Assembly: GCA_023411715.1 (NCBI GenBank)
Contig: JAEYOM010000074.1
Coordinates: 1-15,194, forward strand
Length of the DNA stretch: 15,194 nucleotides
Reading direction: 5' to 3'
DNA from: Bacillota bacterium
GTDB lineage: Bacteria > Bacillota > Clostridia > Acetivibrionales > DTU013
Below the pieces are notes generated by a model. The model did no database searches. It was not told where the DNA came from and saw only the letters and a list, made by a program, of their open reading frames with translations. Positions 6,202 through 13,959 of the stretch are shown here, piece after piece. Each line of letters opens with the position of its first letter. Position 1 is the stretch's first letter. A program made the translations under genes and the position numbers.

Positions 6202-6870
6202 ATGAGCAGGATCGGAACAGAGATAGCAAGGCTCAGAAAGGAAGCCGGCATGACGCAGAAGCAGCTTGCAAAGCAAGTTGGCGTTGCCGAACGTTTTATT
6301 GATGAAGTGGAATCGGGAAAGCGCGTTATGAACAGCGATCTTATAAACCGCGTATCGAAGGCCTTGCGTCAGGAAGCCGGGAAACTGGAACTGTACGATG
6401 ATGAAGAGGTACGGCAGAGACCTGAGCCGGATACAAACGTAAAGAAGGTAATAGAAAAGCCTGTGAAGGAGATCTGGACTGATGCGCTCGCGGGCGTGAT
6501 CATGTCCGTTCCCGTTTATGACAGCAGGATGGACAAGGCGCTTGAGGTAAGGCAGCTGCCCATCATTGCCAATAAAGTCGAGGGCTACCCGAAGGATAAG
6601 GTATTTTTCCTTACTATTGAGAATAACGACATGTCCGGTTTCAGGATAATGAAGGGCGACCTCGCGCTGGCTTATGGCACCCATGAATTCGAAAAGGACG
6701 GCGTCTACTTCCTCGAACACGGCGGAAAGCGCCTGATACGCCAGGTAAGGAAGCTGGACCAGGAGAAGCTGCTGCTGGTAGGGAACAGCGGAGGCCTTTC
6801 AACGGAAACCGTATCGAAGAAGGAAGTACAGATAATGGCCAGGCTTATCAGGTTGGAAGTGGCGCTGTAG
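6202..6870 (+). CDS. Xre-family regulator with an S24/LexA-like C-terminal domain lacking the Ser-Lys dyad
   Basis: A 222-residue DNA-binding regulator. Residues 3-58 form an HTH_3 domain (IGTEIARLRKEAGMTQKQLAKQVGV, then a recognition helix near ERFIDEVESGKR). A charged linker follows (about 65-90), then a domain shaped like the S24 fold of LexA and phage CI repressors, with MSGFRIMKGDLALAY (144-158) and GVYFLEHGGKRLIRQVRK (167-184). Where active members have GDSM, this protein has NNDM with Asp at 143, and the catalytic Lys position reads Arg (R180), so self-cleavage is not expected. The domain probably serves dimerisation or ligand sensing. The ATG has GGAGG 6 nt upstream. The palindrome over its own -10 box suggests autoregulation; no other target gene is evident. 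Confidence 0.85.
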   Translation: MSRIGTEIARLRKEAGMTQKQLAKQVGVAERFIDEVESGKRVMNSDLINRVSKALRQEAGKLELYDDEEVRQRPEPDTNVKKVIEKPVKEIWTDALAGVIMSVPVYDSRMDKALEVRQLPIIANKVEGYPKDKVFFLTIENNDMSGFRIMKGDLALAYGTHEFEKDGVYFLEHGGKRLIRQVRKLDQEKLLLVGNSGGLSTETVSKKEVQIMARLIRLEVAL

Positions 6871-6918
6871 AGAACCAATAACTATACGTTCCAAAAAAAT
6901 CTGTATTTATATGCCGAA

Positions 6919-6956
6919 CCCCTGTGGAATACCTTCTGCAGGGGCCTTCACCTTTT
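6919..6956. terminator. Hairpin between the converging Xre and deformylase genes
   Basis: CCCCTG (6919-6924) pairs with CAGGGG (6939-6944), followed on the plus strand by a pyrimidine-rich CCTTCACCTTTT. On the minus strand a T-run lies farther away (near 6892-6898). It separates convergent genes and probably serves one or both. Confidence 0.5.
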
Positions 6957-6980
6957 AAAACCTTTGGATTTTCGTTGCTT

Positions 6981-7484
6981 TTAAAAACAGTTGATCTTAC
7001 TTTTATTAATTCTGAATGATTTGTTGTCGATTGCCCGCTGAACAGCTAATATTCCGTCAAGGTGATCATATTCATGCTGGATTAATTCTGCTAGATCGCC
7101 TTCTAATTCTAAAGTACAATCTAACCACTCCGGATCCTTATAAACCACTTTACATCTTCTGTGTCTCAATAACCTGACCTCAAGGCCGGGAAAACTCATA
7201 CAGTCATCCCAAAGCTCAAATTCATCATTATCACGGAATTCCAATTCAGGGTTTATTAAAACTATAGGACTACCGTCAAAATTCATATATATTATCCTGA
7301 AAAACTCATTAATCTGAGGCGCCGCAATTGCCCTGCCAAATCCATATTTCTTTCTGAAATCCATCAATGTATCATGCAAATCGTCTGATATCCGCTTAAC
7401 TTCTCCGATTTCATCTTTAGAAACCTCTTTGCTGGATTTGTATAAGCTTTCATTTCCCAATAGCAGGATTTCTCTTACTGACAT
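6981..7484 (-). CDS. def: Peptide deformylase, variant type
   Basis: A 167-residue metal-dependent deformylase that would remove the formyl group from N-terminal Met of new proteins. The three family motifs are visible: GRAIAAPQ (50-57), DDCMS (93-97, in place of EGCLS) and QHEYDHLDG (136-144). Metal ligands would be C95, H137 and H141, with E138 as catalytic acid and Q57 in the active site, so the site is complete. The WDDCMSFP form of motif 2 occurs in a divergent deformylase class that often exists beside a standard Def (knowledge of the family). The ATG is preceded by GGGGGTG. The gene is visibly AT-richer than both neighbours and is not in an operon, which suggests transfer; a second housekeeping def elsewhere is likely. 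Confidence 0.85.
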   Translation of the reverse strand: MSVREILLLGNESLYKSSKEVSKDEIGEVKRISDDLHDTLMDFRKKYGFGRAIAAPQINEFFRIIYMNFDGSPIVLINPELEFRDNDEFELWDDCMSFPGLEVRLLRHRRCKVVYKDPEWLDCTLELEGDLAELIQHEYDHLDGILAVQRAIDNKSFRINKSKINCF

Positions 7485-7590
7485 TCAATACACCCCCAAA
7501 AAAATATTCTGACCGCTCAAAAGGCGATACTACTCGTAAGGTGGTTCAGTTGTCTGACTGACTTCGCCGCAAGCTAGCTGAAAACGGCAT

Positions 7591-8973
7591 TTACGCGGCA
7601 GTATCCATATCTCTGTGGGATAATACCGACACCCATTTCACGCGTAGTATCATTATCGTGAAAATAAGGGCGGCAGCGTAATTCGAGAACAGGTTTCCCC
7701 AGAATACCGAATAGGCTCCGAGCATCTTTTCGGTGGCAAGGATGAATATGTAGCGCAGCAGCCAGATCCTGAGAATGCTCATTACAAGAGTTATCCTTGT
7801 GCGTCCGAGGCCGATGAAAGCGCCCTGCTCGACCATGGCAACTCCAAAGCCTATGACTGAATAGGTATAGATGTGAAGCGCCTTGTCTGCAATGCTCAAC
7901 ACGTCGGCGTCCCTTGTGAACAGAACCGTTATATGTGAAGAAAGCGGTACGATTACCGCTATTAGCACGGCTGCCGTTATAGCGCTTGTTATGCAGCCTC
8001 TGATGCAGGATGAGCGCGCTTTATTGCCCTGTCCGGCTCCTACGTTCATGCTTACCATCGTAGTGACAGACGAACTGAACGAAGACGGAAGGTTAAAGCA
8101 GACCGAAGTGATGTTGCTCGCGATCCCCTGCGCGTTCAAGACTACCGGTCCGTATTTTTCGATCTCATTGTTTATGAGGAAGAAGCCCAGATTGAGTATC
8201 AGCGAAGATATTGCAGACGGAATGCCGATCCGGAACAATTCCCTTATTACGGAAAAGTCGAATCTGAACCCCTTCAGTTCAAGTTTTTCCGGGCTCTTTT
8301 TGACAAATAGCTCAAAATACATCCAAAGACTTATCAGGACGTTGGCAAGGAAAGTGGCAATAACAGCGCCGACAACATTCCAGTCCAGAACAGCAACGAA
8401 AATGGTGTTGAAGACGACCTTCAGTATGAGCATGAGCACCATTCGGATAAATGCCGCTTCCGGTTTGCCGCTGGCATTTTTAATACCGTTGTAGATCGAT
8501 TCGAGGAATGAAAACGGGATAACGATCGAATTCAGTGCAAGATATATGAAAACGTAATGCGATATCTCAGGGCTCACGTGGTTCGAAACGGGATATGCGG
8601 CCAGTATCAGCAGAGGGGCGACTACGAATCCCAGCAGGAAGGCAAATATGAATATCTGCGTGGATATCCTCCGTGCTTCCTTGAATTCGCCTCTTCCGTT
8701 CGTCTGGCCGATTATGGCCATGGAAGCCACGCTGAGACCCTGCGCGAGCGCAGCCGACATGTTGACTACAGGTATGCAGTAATTGATCGCGCTTGCCGCG
8801 TTCGTGCCTCCGAAATTATTGATAAAAAGACCATCGACGAACGGTATCGCAGATTGCACCAGTCCCATCATCAGAGTAGGGATTGTGAGCATAAGCAGAG
8901 TGGGCGTTATCGGCCCGTTCAATATTAAATTGCGTCGTTCTTCAGAGCTTTGGTGTAAAAATTTGAACTGCAC
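7591..8973 (-). CDS. MATE-family multidrug efflux transporter
   Basis: A 460-residue membrane protein with two MatE repeats (PF01554), about twelve hydrophobic segments and the usual family length. Repeat one begins GPITPTLLMLTIPTLMMGLVQ and continues VDGLFINNFGGTNAASA; repeat two starts near ELFRIGIPSAISSLIL with NNEIEKYGPVVLNAQGIAS. Such proteins export cationic drugs or metabolites by Na+ or H+ antiport; the substrate cannot be read. The start is a GTG at 8973 with no convincing SD; no other start nearby is better. It is transcribed alone from a strong promoter at 9010-9038 and is divergent from the LTA synthase gene. Confidence 0.9.
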   Translation of the reverse strand: MQFKFLHQSSEERRNLILNGPITPTLLMLTIPTLMMGLVQSAIPFVDGLFINNFGGTNAASAINYCIPVVNMSAALAQGLSVASMAIIGQTNGRGEFKEARRISTQIFIFAFLLGFVVAPLLILAAYPVSNHVSPEISHYVFIYLALNSIVIPFSFLESIYNGIKNASGKPEAAFIRMVLMLILKVVFNTIFVAVLDWNVVGAVIATFLANVLISLWMYFELFVKKSPEKLELKGFRFDFSVIRELFRIGIPSAISSLILNLGFFLINNEIEKYGPVVLNAQGIASNITSVCFNLPSSFSSSVTTMVSMNVGAGQGNKARSSCIRGCITSAITAAVLIAVIVPLSSHITVLFTRDADVLSIADKALHIYTYSVIGFGVAMVEQGAFIGLGRTRITLVMSILRIWLLRYIFILATEKMLGAYSVFWGNLFSNYAAALIFTIMILRVKWVSVLSHRDMDTAA

Positions 8974-9009
8974 TTTATATCAAACCAGCTTTCAGCAATA
9001 TATCTGAAA

Positions 9010-9038
9010 ATTATACTATTCAAAGGCTTTTAGGTCAA
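9010..9038 (-). promoter_or_regulatory. Strong sigma-A promoter of the MATE gene
   Basis: On the minus strand TTGACC (9033-9038), a 17-nt spacer and a perfect TATAAT (9010-9015), about 35 nt before the GTG start. A 10-bp palindrome CCATATATGG (9043-9052) lies directly upstream of the -35 box and might bind a regulator. Confidence 0.78.
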
Positions 9039-9106
9039 CTTGCCATATATGGTTTTATTCTTTATCAATATCATGAATAATATCGGCGAAAATGTTTAAA
9101 ATCAGA

Positions 9107-9135
9107 TTGCCCGGTTGTTATAAAGCTGATAGAAT
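9107..9135 (+). promoter_or_regulatory. Promoter of the LTA synthase gene
   Basis: TTGCCC (9107-9112), a 17-nt spacer and TAGAAT (9130-9135), with the gene's SD only about 12 nt further on. The 5' leader would be very short. Confidence 0.6.
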
Positions 9136-9161
9136 ATATCTGTTATGGGGGAGTGAACGGA

Positions 9162-11327
9162 TTGAGCTTTTTTGACAGAAACAGTGCGGAAAAGGTCAGG
9201 ACACCTAAAACAGTCGGGATACTAGGCGGCTTATTAACGGAATACTGGCTTTTATGCTTTTATATAACGCTGTTTGCTTACCTCGAACTGCTGTACAGGT
9301 TATGGACCTTTAAGACTGTCGGGTTCGACTATTTTTTCGCATTTTTGTTTGCATTATCAGGCGGATCGGTGCTCTATATAGTTACAAGTATGTTCTCCGC
9401 CGGAAAGGCCCGCATCGCGGCCAATGTCATCACCTTCCTGGTCAGCCTGATATACGGGGTGCAGCTTATTTATTTCTGCATCTTCAGGACTCCGCTTTCA
9501 CTGGTTTCGATAGGCGGCGCGGGTGATGCCGCGCAATTCTGGGATATAGTCGTTGAAGCCGTAATCAAAAATATTGCAGCAGTAATAATGTTGTTCGTTC
9601 CGTTCGCATTTCTTCTTATATTTAAAAAGGAGCTGCGGTTTGCCTGGAGAAATATAACCGAGTTGAGTTTCGTCCTGCTTTTCTGCGTCATCACATATTC
9701 ATCCGCAGTTGTATGTGTTTCATTAACAGGAGACGATCCGACGTCGCAAAACAGCCTTTATTTCGGCGAAGTCTCGCCCGAGCTTTCCATGAGCAAACTC
9801 GGAGTTCTGACAACCATGCGGCTCGATCTGCAGAAGCTGGCTGCAGATGCTCTTAATATCGATATATCCGGCAATTTATCAGCTGATGGCCCGGATAACA
9901 AAAATGATCTATCCGGATCTCAGGGAACTGCGTGGGAGGAGACCGGTAAAGACGGAACAGCTCCGGGTTCCAAGAAGCCTGATAATGAAGAGGCCGGAGA
10001 TAACAGAGCAGGAAATGAAGATACTGTTGACGCAAACCCGGGTACTACCGGTGTTGATCCGGGGAAGACCGCTATTGCTCCGACTGTCCCGGTCAAACCG
10101 TACAACGTGATGGATATAGACTTCGAAACGCTGCTTGCAAGCGGCGAGAGCGATCCTCTTTATTCAATGAACAAGTATTTTTCATCCGTGCAGCCCACGG
10201 CGACCAATAAATACACAGGCATGTTCAAGGGCTGTAATCTGATAATGTTAACGGCAGAAGGCTTTTCGCCGTATGCGGTTGACCCGGTGCGGACACCAAC
10301 GCTTTATAAAATGGTCACGCAGGGTTTTTACTTCAAAAATTTCTATAATCCCGTATGGGGCGTCAGTACTTCCGATGGTGAGTACGTGGCATGTACAGGT
10401 CTGATACCGAAGGGCGGGGTCTGGAGTTTTTATAAATCCGGCAGCAATTATATGCCTTTTTGTATGGGTAACCAGTTTAAAAAGCTGGGCTACCTGACAA
10501 AGGCTTATCACGACCACACTTATACCTACTATAAAAGAGATATTTCCCACCCGAACATGGGCTATGATTACAAGGGCGTTGGAAACGGACTTGTCGTAAA
10601 GAAGACGTGGCCGGAATCGGACATAGAAATGATCGATGTGACTGCACCGGAGTATCTGGGCCAACAGCCGTTCCACACATATTACATGACTGTCAGCGGT
10701 CATATGAACTATAACTTTTTCGGCAATTACATTTCAAGCAAGAATAAGTCCTATGTAGAAGACCTGCCTTATTCCGACCCTGCCAAGGCGTATATTGCGT
10801 GCCAGCTGGAGCTGGAATTCGCGATGAAGGATCTGCTGGGCAAATTGGAAGCCGCAGGTATCGCGGATAAAACGGTAATAGTTCTGAGTGCCGACCATTA
10901 TCCCTACGGACTTGAGAAACAATATCTGGATGAGCTTGCAGGACATGAGGTGGAATCGAATTTCGAATTGTACAAAAGTCATCTGATCATATATAAAGAA
11001 GGTATGCAGCCGGTCGAAGTCGACAAGCCCTGCGCAAGCCTGGATATCATACCTACTGTTTCGAACCTGTTCGGCCTTGATTTCGACTCGCGTTTGCTGA
11101 TGGGCACGGATATCCTCTCGGACGCCTCTCCGCTCGTTATATTCTCCAATCGGAGCTGGATCACCGACAGGGCCAGAAAAAATACAGTCAGCGGCACCGT
11201 CACATTCGCAGGCGGCGCCACTGAGGATCAAAATTATGTGAAAAAGATAAATAGGTTAGTATCTGAAAAGTTTAAGTTTTCAGCAAGAGTATTGGAAACA
11301 GATTACTACGGGAAGATACTCAAATAA
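9162..11327 (+). CDS. LtaS-type lipoteichoic acid synthase / membrane phosphoglycerol transferase
   Basis: A 721-residue membrane-anchored enzyme of the LTA synthase sulfatase family (PF00884), which transfers glycerol phosphate to glycolipid anchors outside the cell. I chose the TTG at 9162 because GGGGGAG lies 8 nt before it; a GTG at 9153 would leave no room for an SD. Five hydrophobic segments fill about residues 28-190, as in LtaS. A hydrophilic, Asp/Gly/Asn/Thr-rich linker of about 75 residues (238-312) follows, then the catalytic domain. Conserved sites are E366 (TAEGF), nucleophile T403 (GVSTSDGE), H514 (SGHMNY) and D578-H579 (SADHYPYG). The catalytic set is complete. The linker is longer and more repetitive than in the Staphylococcus enzyme. 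Transcribed alone. Confidence 0.88.
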   Translation: MSFFDRNSAEKVRTPKTVGILGGLLTEYWLLCFYITLFAYLELLYRLWTFKTVGFDYFFAFLFALSGGSVLYIVTSMFSAGKARIAANVITFLVSLIYGVQLIYFCIFRTPLSLVSIGGAGDAAQFWDIVVEAVIKNIAAVIMLFVPFAFLLIFKKELRFAWRNITELSFVLLFCVITYSSAVVCVSLTGDDPTSQNSLYFGEVSPELSMSKLGVLTTMRLDLQKLAADALNIDISGNLSADGPDNKNDLSGSQGTAWEETGKDGTAPGSKKPDNEEAGDNRAGNEDTVDANPGTTGVDPGKTAIAPTVPVKPYNVMDIDFETLLASGESDPLYSMNKYFSSVQPTATNKYTGMFKGCNLIMLTAEGFSPYAVDPVRTPTLYKMVTQGFYFKNFYNPVWGVSTSDGEYVACTGLIPKGGVWSFYKSGSNYMPFCMGNQFKKLGYLTKAYHDHTYTYYKRDISHPNMGYDYKGVGNGLVVKKTWPESDIEMIDVTAPEYLGQQPFHTYYMTVSGHMNYNFFGNYISSKNKSYVEDLPYSDPAKAYIACQLELEFAMKDLLGKLEAAGIADKTVIVLSADHYPYGLEKQYLDELAGHEVESNFELYKSHLIIYKEGMQPVEVDKPCASLDIIPTVSNLFGLDFDSRLLMGTDILSDASPLVIFSNRSWITDRARKNTVSGTVTFAGGATEDQNYVKKINRLVSEKFKFSARVLETDYYGKILK

Positions 11328-11335
11328 TGAAATAC

Positions 11336-11378
11336 GGTTGCAGGCCCCGTAACAGATCTGGTTATAGGCCCTGTAATA
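11336..11378. repeat. Short two-copy direct repeat after the LTA synthase gene
   Basis: GGTTGCAGGCCCCGTAACA (11336-11354) and GGTTATAGGCCCTGTAATA (11360-11378) agree at 15 of 19 positions with a 24-nt period. They start 8 nt after the stop codon. This may be a smaller example of the stop-proximal repeats seen at 1244 and 13256, or chance. Confidence 0.4.
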
Positions 11379-11386
11379 CTTAATCT

Positions 11387-11584
11387 CTACTGCCTGGTGC
11401 CAGCGGCTTGCGTATTGTTCTCGGTATGCTTTTTCATAAAAAACAGAAGCCGTCTGCCACGCGTTTCTGCCAACAGCTGCTGATAGTCCAGCCCTTCTTC
11501 CCGGCAGTATGCATTCAGCTTGTTAGCTTTTTCAGTTTGTGAAAAAGTGATCAGCCCGTTGTCATAAAATCCATCTGATAACAT
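11387..11584 (-). CDS. Small protein of unknown function, coupled to the Lrp gene
   Basis: A 65-residue basic protein I do not recognise. The ATG at 11584 is chosen because a perfect AGGAGG (11593-11598) lies 8 nt upstream; a GTG at 11593 overlaps that SD and is unlikely. The SD itself overlaps the last bases of the upstream Lrp gene, so the two are surely cotranscribed and probably translationally coupled. The sequence has a helix-like N-terminal half (FSQTEKANKLNAYCREEG) and a run of basic residues (RGRRLLFFMKKH); no signal peptide, membrane segment or metal motif. The tight spacing suggests a partner or regulator of the Lrp protein, but nothing in the sequence proves it. Confidence 0.65.
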   Translation of the reverse strand: MLSDGFYDNGLITFSQTEKANKLNAYCREEGLDYQQLLAETRGRRLLFFMKKHTENNTQAAGTRQ

Positions 11585-11596
11585 GACTAACACCTC

Positions 11597-12046
11597 CTAT
11601 TCCTCAGGTATTACCGAATAATTGTTTTTTGCCGTGGACAATATCACAATGGTGCGGGTCTTCTGCACGCACTGGAGGCTTTTTATGCGATCCAGCAATT
11701 CCTGCAGCGTCGTGGTGTTTTCAGTCACTACTTTTAGCGCGTAATCAAAATCTCCTGCGAGGTAATGACATTCCAAAATATCGTTCTGCTTCTTTACAAA
11801 TTCTGCGAAGGTATCCGCAAATCTCGGCCGTTCGAGTGTTATAAAAACTATCGCCATCAGGGTCTTGTTCATATGAACCGGGTCAACGATGGCGGTATAT
11901 TGTTTTATAACCCCGGACGATTCAAGTTTCTTGAGCCTTTCGCTGACAGCCGGTACGGACAGATTTATGGTACCTGCGATCTCGGATGCTGTGACCCTCG
12001 CATTTTCCTGAAGAAGCTTGATTATTTTTATGTCGATATTGTCCAC
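11597..12046 (-). CDS. Lrp/AsnC-family transcriptional regulator
   Basis: A 149-residue feast-or-famine regulator. Residues 1-50 are the winged HTH (DIKIIKLLQENARVTASEI, then VPAVSERLKKLESSGVIKQY); residues 60-140 are the RAM effector domain with the HYLAGDFDYALKV strand and the LPS-like end near VQKTRTIVILST. Such proteins form octamers and usually bind an amino acid. The start is GTG at 12046 with AGAGGT at 8 nt. The downstream 65-residue gene overlaps its stop region with its SD. With the Trp importer nearby an aromatic effector is imaginable but not supported by the sequence. The promoter is not clear; TTGACC-N17-TAAATG (12157-12185) is a weak option. Confidence 0.9.
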   Translation of the reverse strand: MDNIDIKIIKLLQENARVTASEIAGTINLSVPAVSERLKKLESSGVIKQYTAIVDPVHMNKTLMAIVFITLERPRFADTFAEFVKKQNDILECHYLAGDFDYALKVVTENTTTLQELLDRIKSLQCVQKTRTIVILSTAKNNYSVIPEE

Positions 12047-12364
12047 TAATGTTTACCTCTATTTACTTATCTTCTTATTTTTATTTTAACCCTGATCCGA
12101 AAATTTTTAAACAGTTTAATAAAAAAACATAGTAATTTAAGTTAATAACCAAAATACATTTAAGAATTTTAATGGATTTGGTCAAAGTGGTTGTCCGACT
12201 TAAAAAATTAACTTGAAAAGGAAGACAAGCTTAGTTTTTAATTTCCCGGTCTCCCATATACATGTCGAATGGGCCCTCAAATAATCTCCGCAATGCATAT
12301 ATAAGGTTTAGACCGTTTATGATATGATTGTTTTGCAGAATTTAAATGGGGAGATCCCGACGAT
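12047..12364. other. AT-rich divergent intergenic region
   Basis: Separates the Lrp operon from the WYL gene. No coding potential, tRNA or clear terminator is seen. On the minus strand a weak TTGACC-N17-TAAATG could serve the Lrp gene. On the plus strand TGATATGAT (12320-12328) is an extended -10 that could serve the WYL gene without a -35. Regulators on both sides suggest operator sites here, but no convincing palindrome stands out. Confidence 0.45.
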
Positions 12365-13273
12365 ATGAAAATCGACAGGCAATTGGGGATAATTACGATA
12401 TTGCTGCAGCACAGCAAGGTAACTGCGCCGGAACTTGCCGGGAAATTCGAAGTCTCGAGAAGGACCATACTCCGCGATATAGATGATATCTGTAAAGCCG
12501 GCATCCCTGTCGTTACCTACCAGGGCGGCGACGGCGGCATCAGGATAGCCGAAGGCTACAAACTCGACAAAAGCGTATTGACGGTCGATGAGATTAATAG
12601 CATCATAGCCGGATTAAAAGGTATTGGCAGCGTAACTGATCCTTCTAGAACAGAGCGGCTTATAAACAAGCTCGCGCCCGAAAAGAAGGGGATCGTATCA
12701 ATGCAGGACAGCATACTTATCGACCTCGCCTCCCATTATAAGAGCAGTCTTTCAGAAAAAATCGATCTGATAAGAAACGCCATCAAAGCTAAAAAAGTCA
12801 TAAGCTTCGACTACTATTCGGCAAAGGGCAGGGAAAGGCGCAGGATAGAGCCTTGCATAATTACGTTCAAATGGACTTCCTGGTATGTTTACGGTTTTTG
12901 CAGGGACAGGGGGGATTTCAGGCTTTTCAAGCTGAACCGGCTCTGGAAGCCGTATATCGAGGAAGAGACCTTCGAACCCAGGGAGATTCCAAGCGGGGGC
13001 GCCGAAATAGGCGAATACCTAACAGATGAAAACAAGGTAACGATCCTGTTCGATAAATCTGTGGAATATCTGCTGGTGGACGAGTATGGCCCGGAGAGCT
13101 ATGTTGAGACCGATGACGGAAAGCTCAGGATGACTGTCGGCTACACCAACAGGGACCATATGATCCGATGGATACTGGGTTTTGGGGAGCAGGCCGAAGT
13201 GTTGGAGCCGGAGGAACTGGTCCGTGAAATCGGAGATACTGCGGCAGGTATGGCAGATAAGTACGGCAAATAA
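12365..13273 (+). CDS. WYL-domain transcriptional regulator (YafY-like)
   Basis: A 302-residue cytoplasmic regulator. Residues 1-60 are a DeoR-like winged HTH (HTH_11) with KVTAPELAGKFEVSRRTILR as the helix-turn-helix. The WYL domain lies about 130-200, with the name motif as W173-Y174-V175, then FRLFKLNRLW, the SH3-like part thought to bind nucleotides or nucleic acid. The C-terminal WCX extension (about 210-295) includes RWILGFGEQAEVLEP. Length and domain order are standard. The ATG at 12365 has an SD-like GGGGAG at 12350-12355. The last codons, encoding ADKYGK and the TAA stop, are part of a 13-bp tandem repeat that continues into the 3' flank. No target operon is evident. Confidence 0.9.
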   Translation: MKIDRQLGIITILLQHSKVTAPELAGKFEVSRRTILRDIDDICKAGIPVVTYQGGDGGIRIAEGYKLDKSVLTVDEINSIIAGLKGIGSVTDPSRTERLINKLAPEKKGIVSMQDSILIDLASHYKSSLSEKIDLIRNAIKAKKVISFDYYSAKGRERRRIEPCIITFKWTSWYVYGFCRDRGDFRLFKLNRLWKPYIEEETFEPREIPSGGAEIGEYLTDENKVTILFDKSVEYLLVDEYGPESYVETDDGKLRMTVGYTNRDHMIRWILGFGEQAEVLEPEELVREIGDTAAGMADKYGK

Positions 13274-13437
13274 GTACGGCAAAAAAGTATGGCAAAAAAG
13301 TACGGCAAATAAGTACGGCAAATAAGTACGGCAAATAAGTACGGCAGAAAAGTACGGCAGAAAAGTACGGTAAAAAAGTATGGCAAATAAGTACTGCAAA
13401 TAAGTACTGCAAAAAAGTATGGTAGAAAAGTACGGAA
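13256..13437. repeat. Fourteen-copy 13-bp tandem repeat anchored on the WYL gene stop codon
   Basis: Fourteen contiguous units of exactly 13 bp, main form AATAAGTACGGCA, with variants AAAAAGTATGGCA, GAAAAGTACGGCA and AATAAGTACTGCA. The first unit lies in the last codons and the second contains the TAA stop of the WYL gene. A diverged half-copy (13243-13255, 9 of 13 identical to a variant) precedes it inside the coding region. As 13 is not a multiple of three and the unit has no stop on the minus strand, all three minus frames stay open across it. Confidence 0.95.
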
Positions 13438-13462
13438 GAAAAATAATTGGTCTAAATGAACA

Positions 13463-13496
13463 TGACATATAGATGTCACGTACAGCATGATATATT
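13463..13496 (+). promoter_or_regulatory. Possible promoter and operator of the DUF3795 gene
   Basis: A perfect inverted repeat TGACAT-ATAG-ATGTCA (13463-13478) is followed by TGATATATT (13488-13496), an extended -10 box. There is no clear -35, so the palindrome could be an activator site. The rest of 13438-13590 shows no coding potential. Confidence 0.35.
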
Positions 13497-13590
13497 TGTT
13501 ATGAGACCGGATGGGCAAAGTATTTGAAAACATATGAAACTGAAAAGGCCTTGGACAGTTTTAAACCAATGCGGAGGAGAGTGATATTTT

Positions 13591-13881
13591 ATGGTCGAAT
13601 CAAGATGCGGATTGTTGTGCGGCAATTGTTCATACAGGGAGCCCTGTAAATGCGGAGGGTGCATTGAAACAAACGGGCGTCCGTTCCATGGGGAGTGTCC
13701 GATCGCGGCATGCTGTCAGACAAAAGGCTACGAGCACTGCGGACTGTGCCCCGATCTGCCGTGTGAGCAGCTCTATGCTTATTCATATTTGGATAAGGAA
13801 CACGGCGACAACCCTCCGGGCGCGAGAATAGAGCAGCTGAAAAAGTGGGCTGCTGAGGGGTCGCAGGAAAAGGCGGTATGA
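13591..13881 (+). CDS. DUF3795 cysteine-rich protein
   Basis: A 96-residue protein with twelve cysteines: C6, C10, C13, C19, C21, C24, C36, C41, C42, C50, C53 and C58. The opening RCGLLCGNC, the CGGC pair and the later CGLCPDLPCEQL fit DUF3795 (PF12675), a family of small, probably zinc-binding proteins common in anaerobic bacteria and archaea; their role is unknown. All Cys lie in the first 60 residues; the tail is a charged helix ending in EQLKKWAAEG. The ATG is preceded by GGAGGAG about 13 nt upstream. The AlkZ-related gene starts 78 nt downstream on the same strand, so they may share a transcript. Confidence 0.85.
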   Translation: MVESRCGLLCGNCSYREPCKCGGCIETNGRPFHGECPIAACCQTKGYEHCGLCPDLPCEQLYAYSYLDKEHGDNPPGARIEQLKKWAAEGSQEKAV

Positions 13882-13959
13882 AAGTACTATAAAATTATGC
13901 ATGAGGAGACATGGAGTACTAAGTCAAAAAGCGATACGATGACATAAGGAGCGCTGAAT

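Noticed and set aside
7580..7605. Possible stop-anchored repeat at the MATE gene end (TGCCGCGTAAA / TGCCGTTTTCA)
   Set aside because: Only two copies with 7 of 11 positions shared; not distinguishable from chance.
9153..9161. GTG start for the LTA synthase at 9153
   Set aside because: The G-rich SD touches the GTG, leaving no spacing; the TTG at 9162 is at the correct distance.
13019..13533. Three overlapping minus-strand reading frames with a 13-residue repeated peptide (LPYLFAVLICRT-like)
   Set aside because: All three frames are open only because the 13-bp unit has no stop on that strand. None has an SD, and they overlap the WYL gene.
13897..13950. Sixteen-codon ORF between the DUF3795 and AlkZ-related genes
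   Set aside because: No SD and no recognisable sequence; probably plain intergenic DNA.
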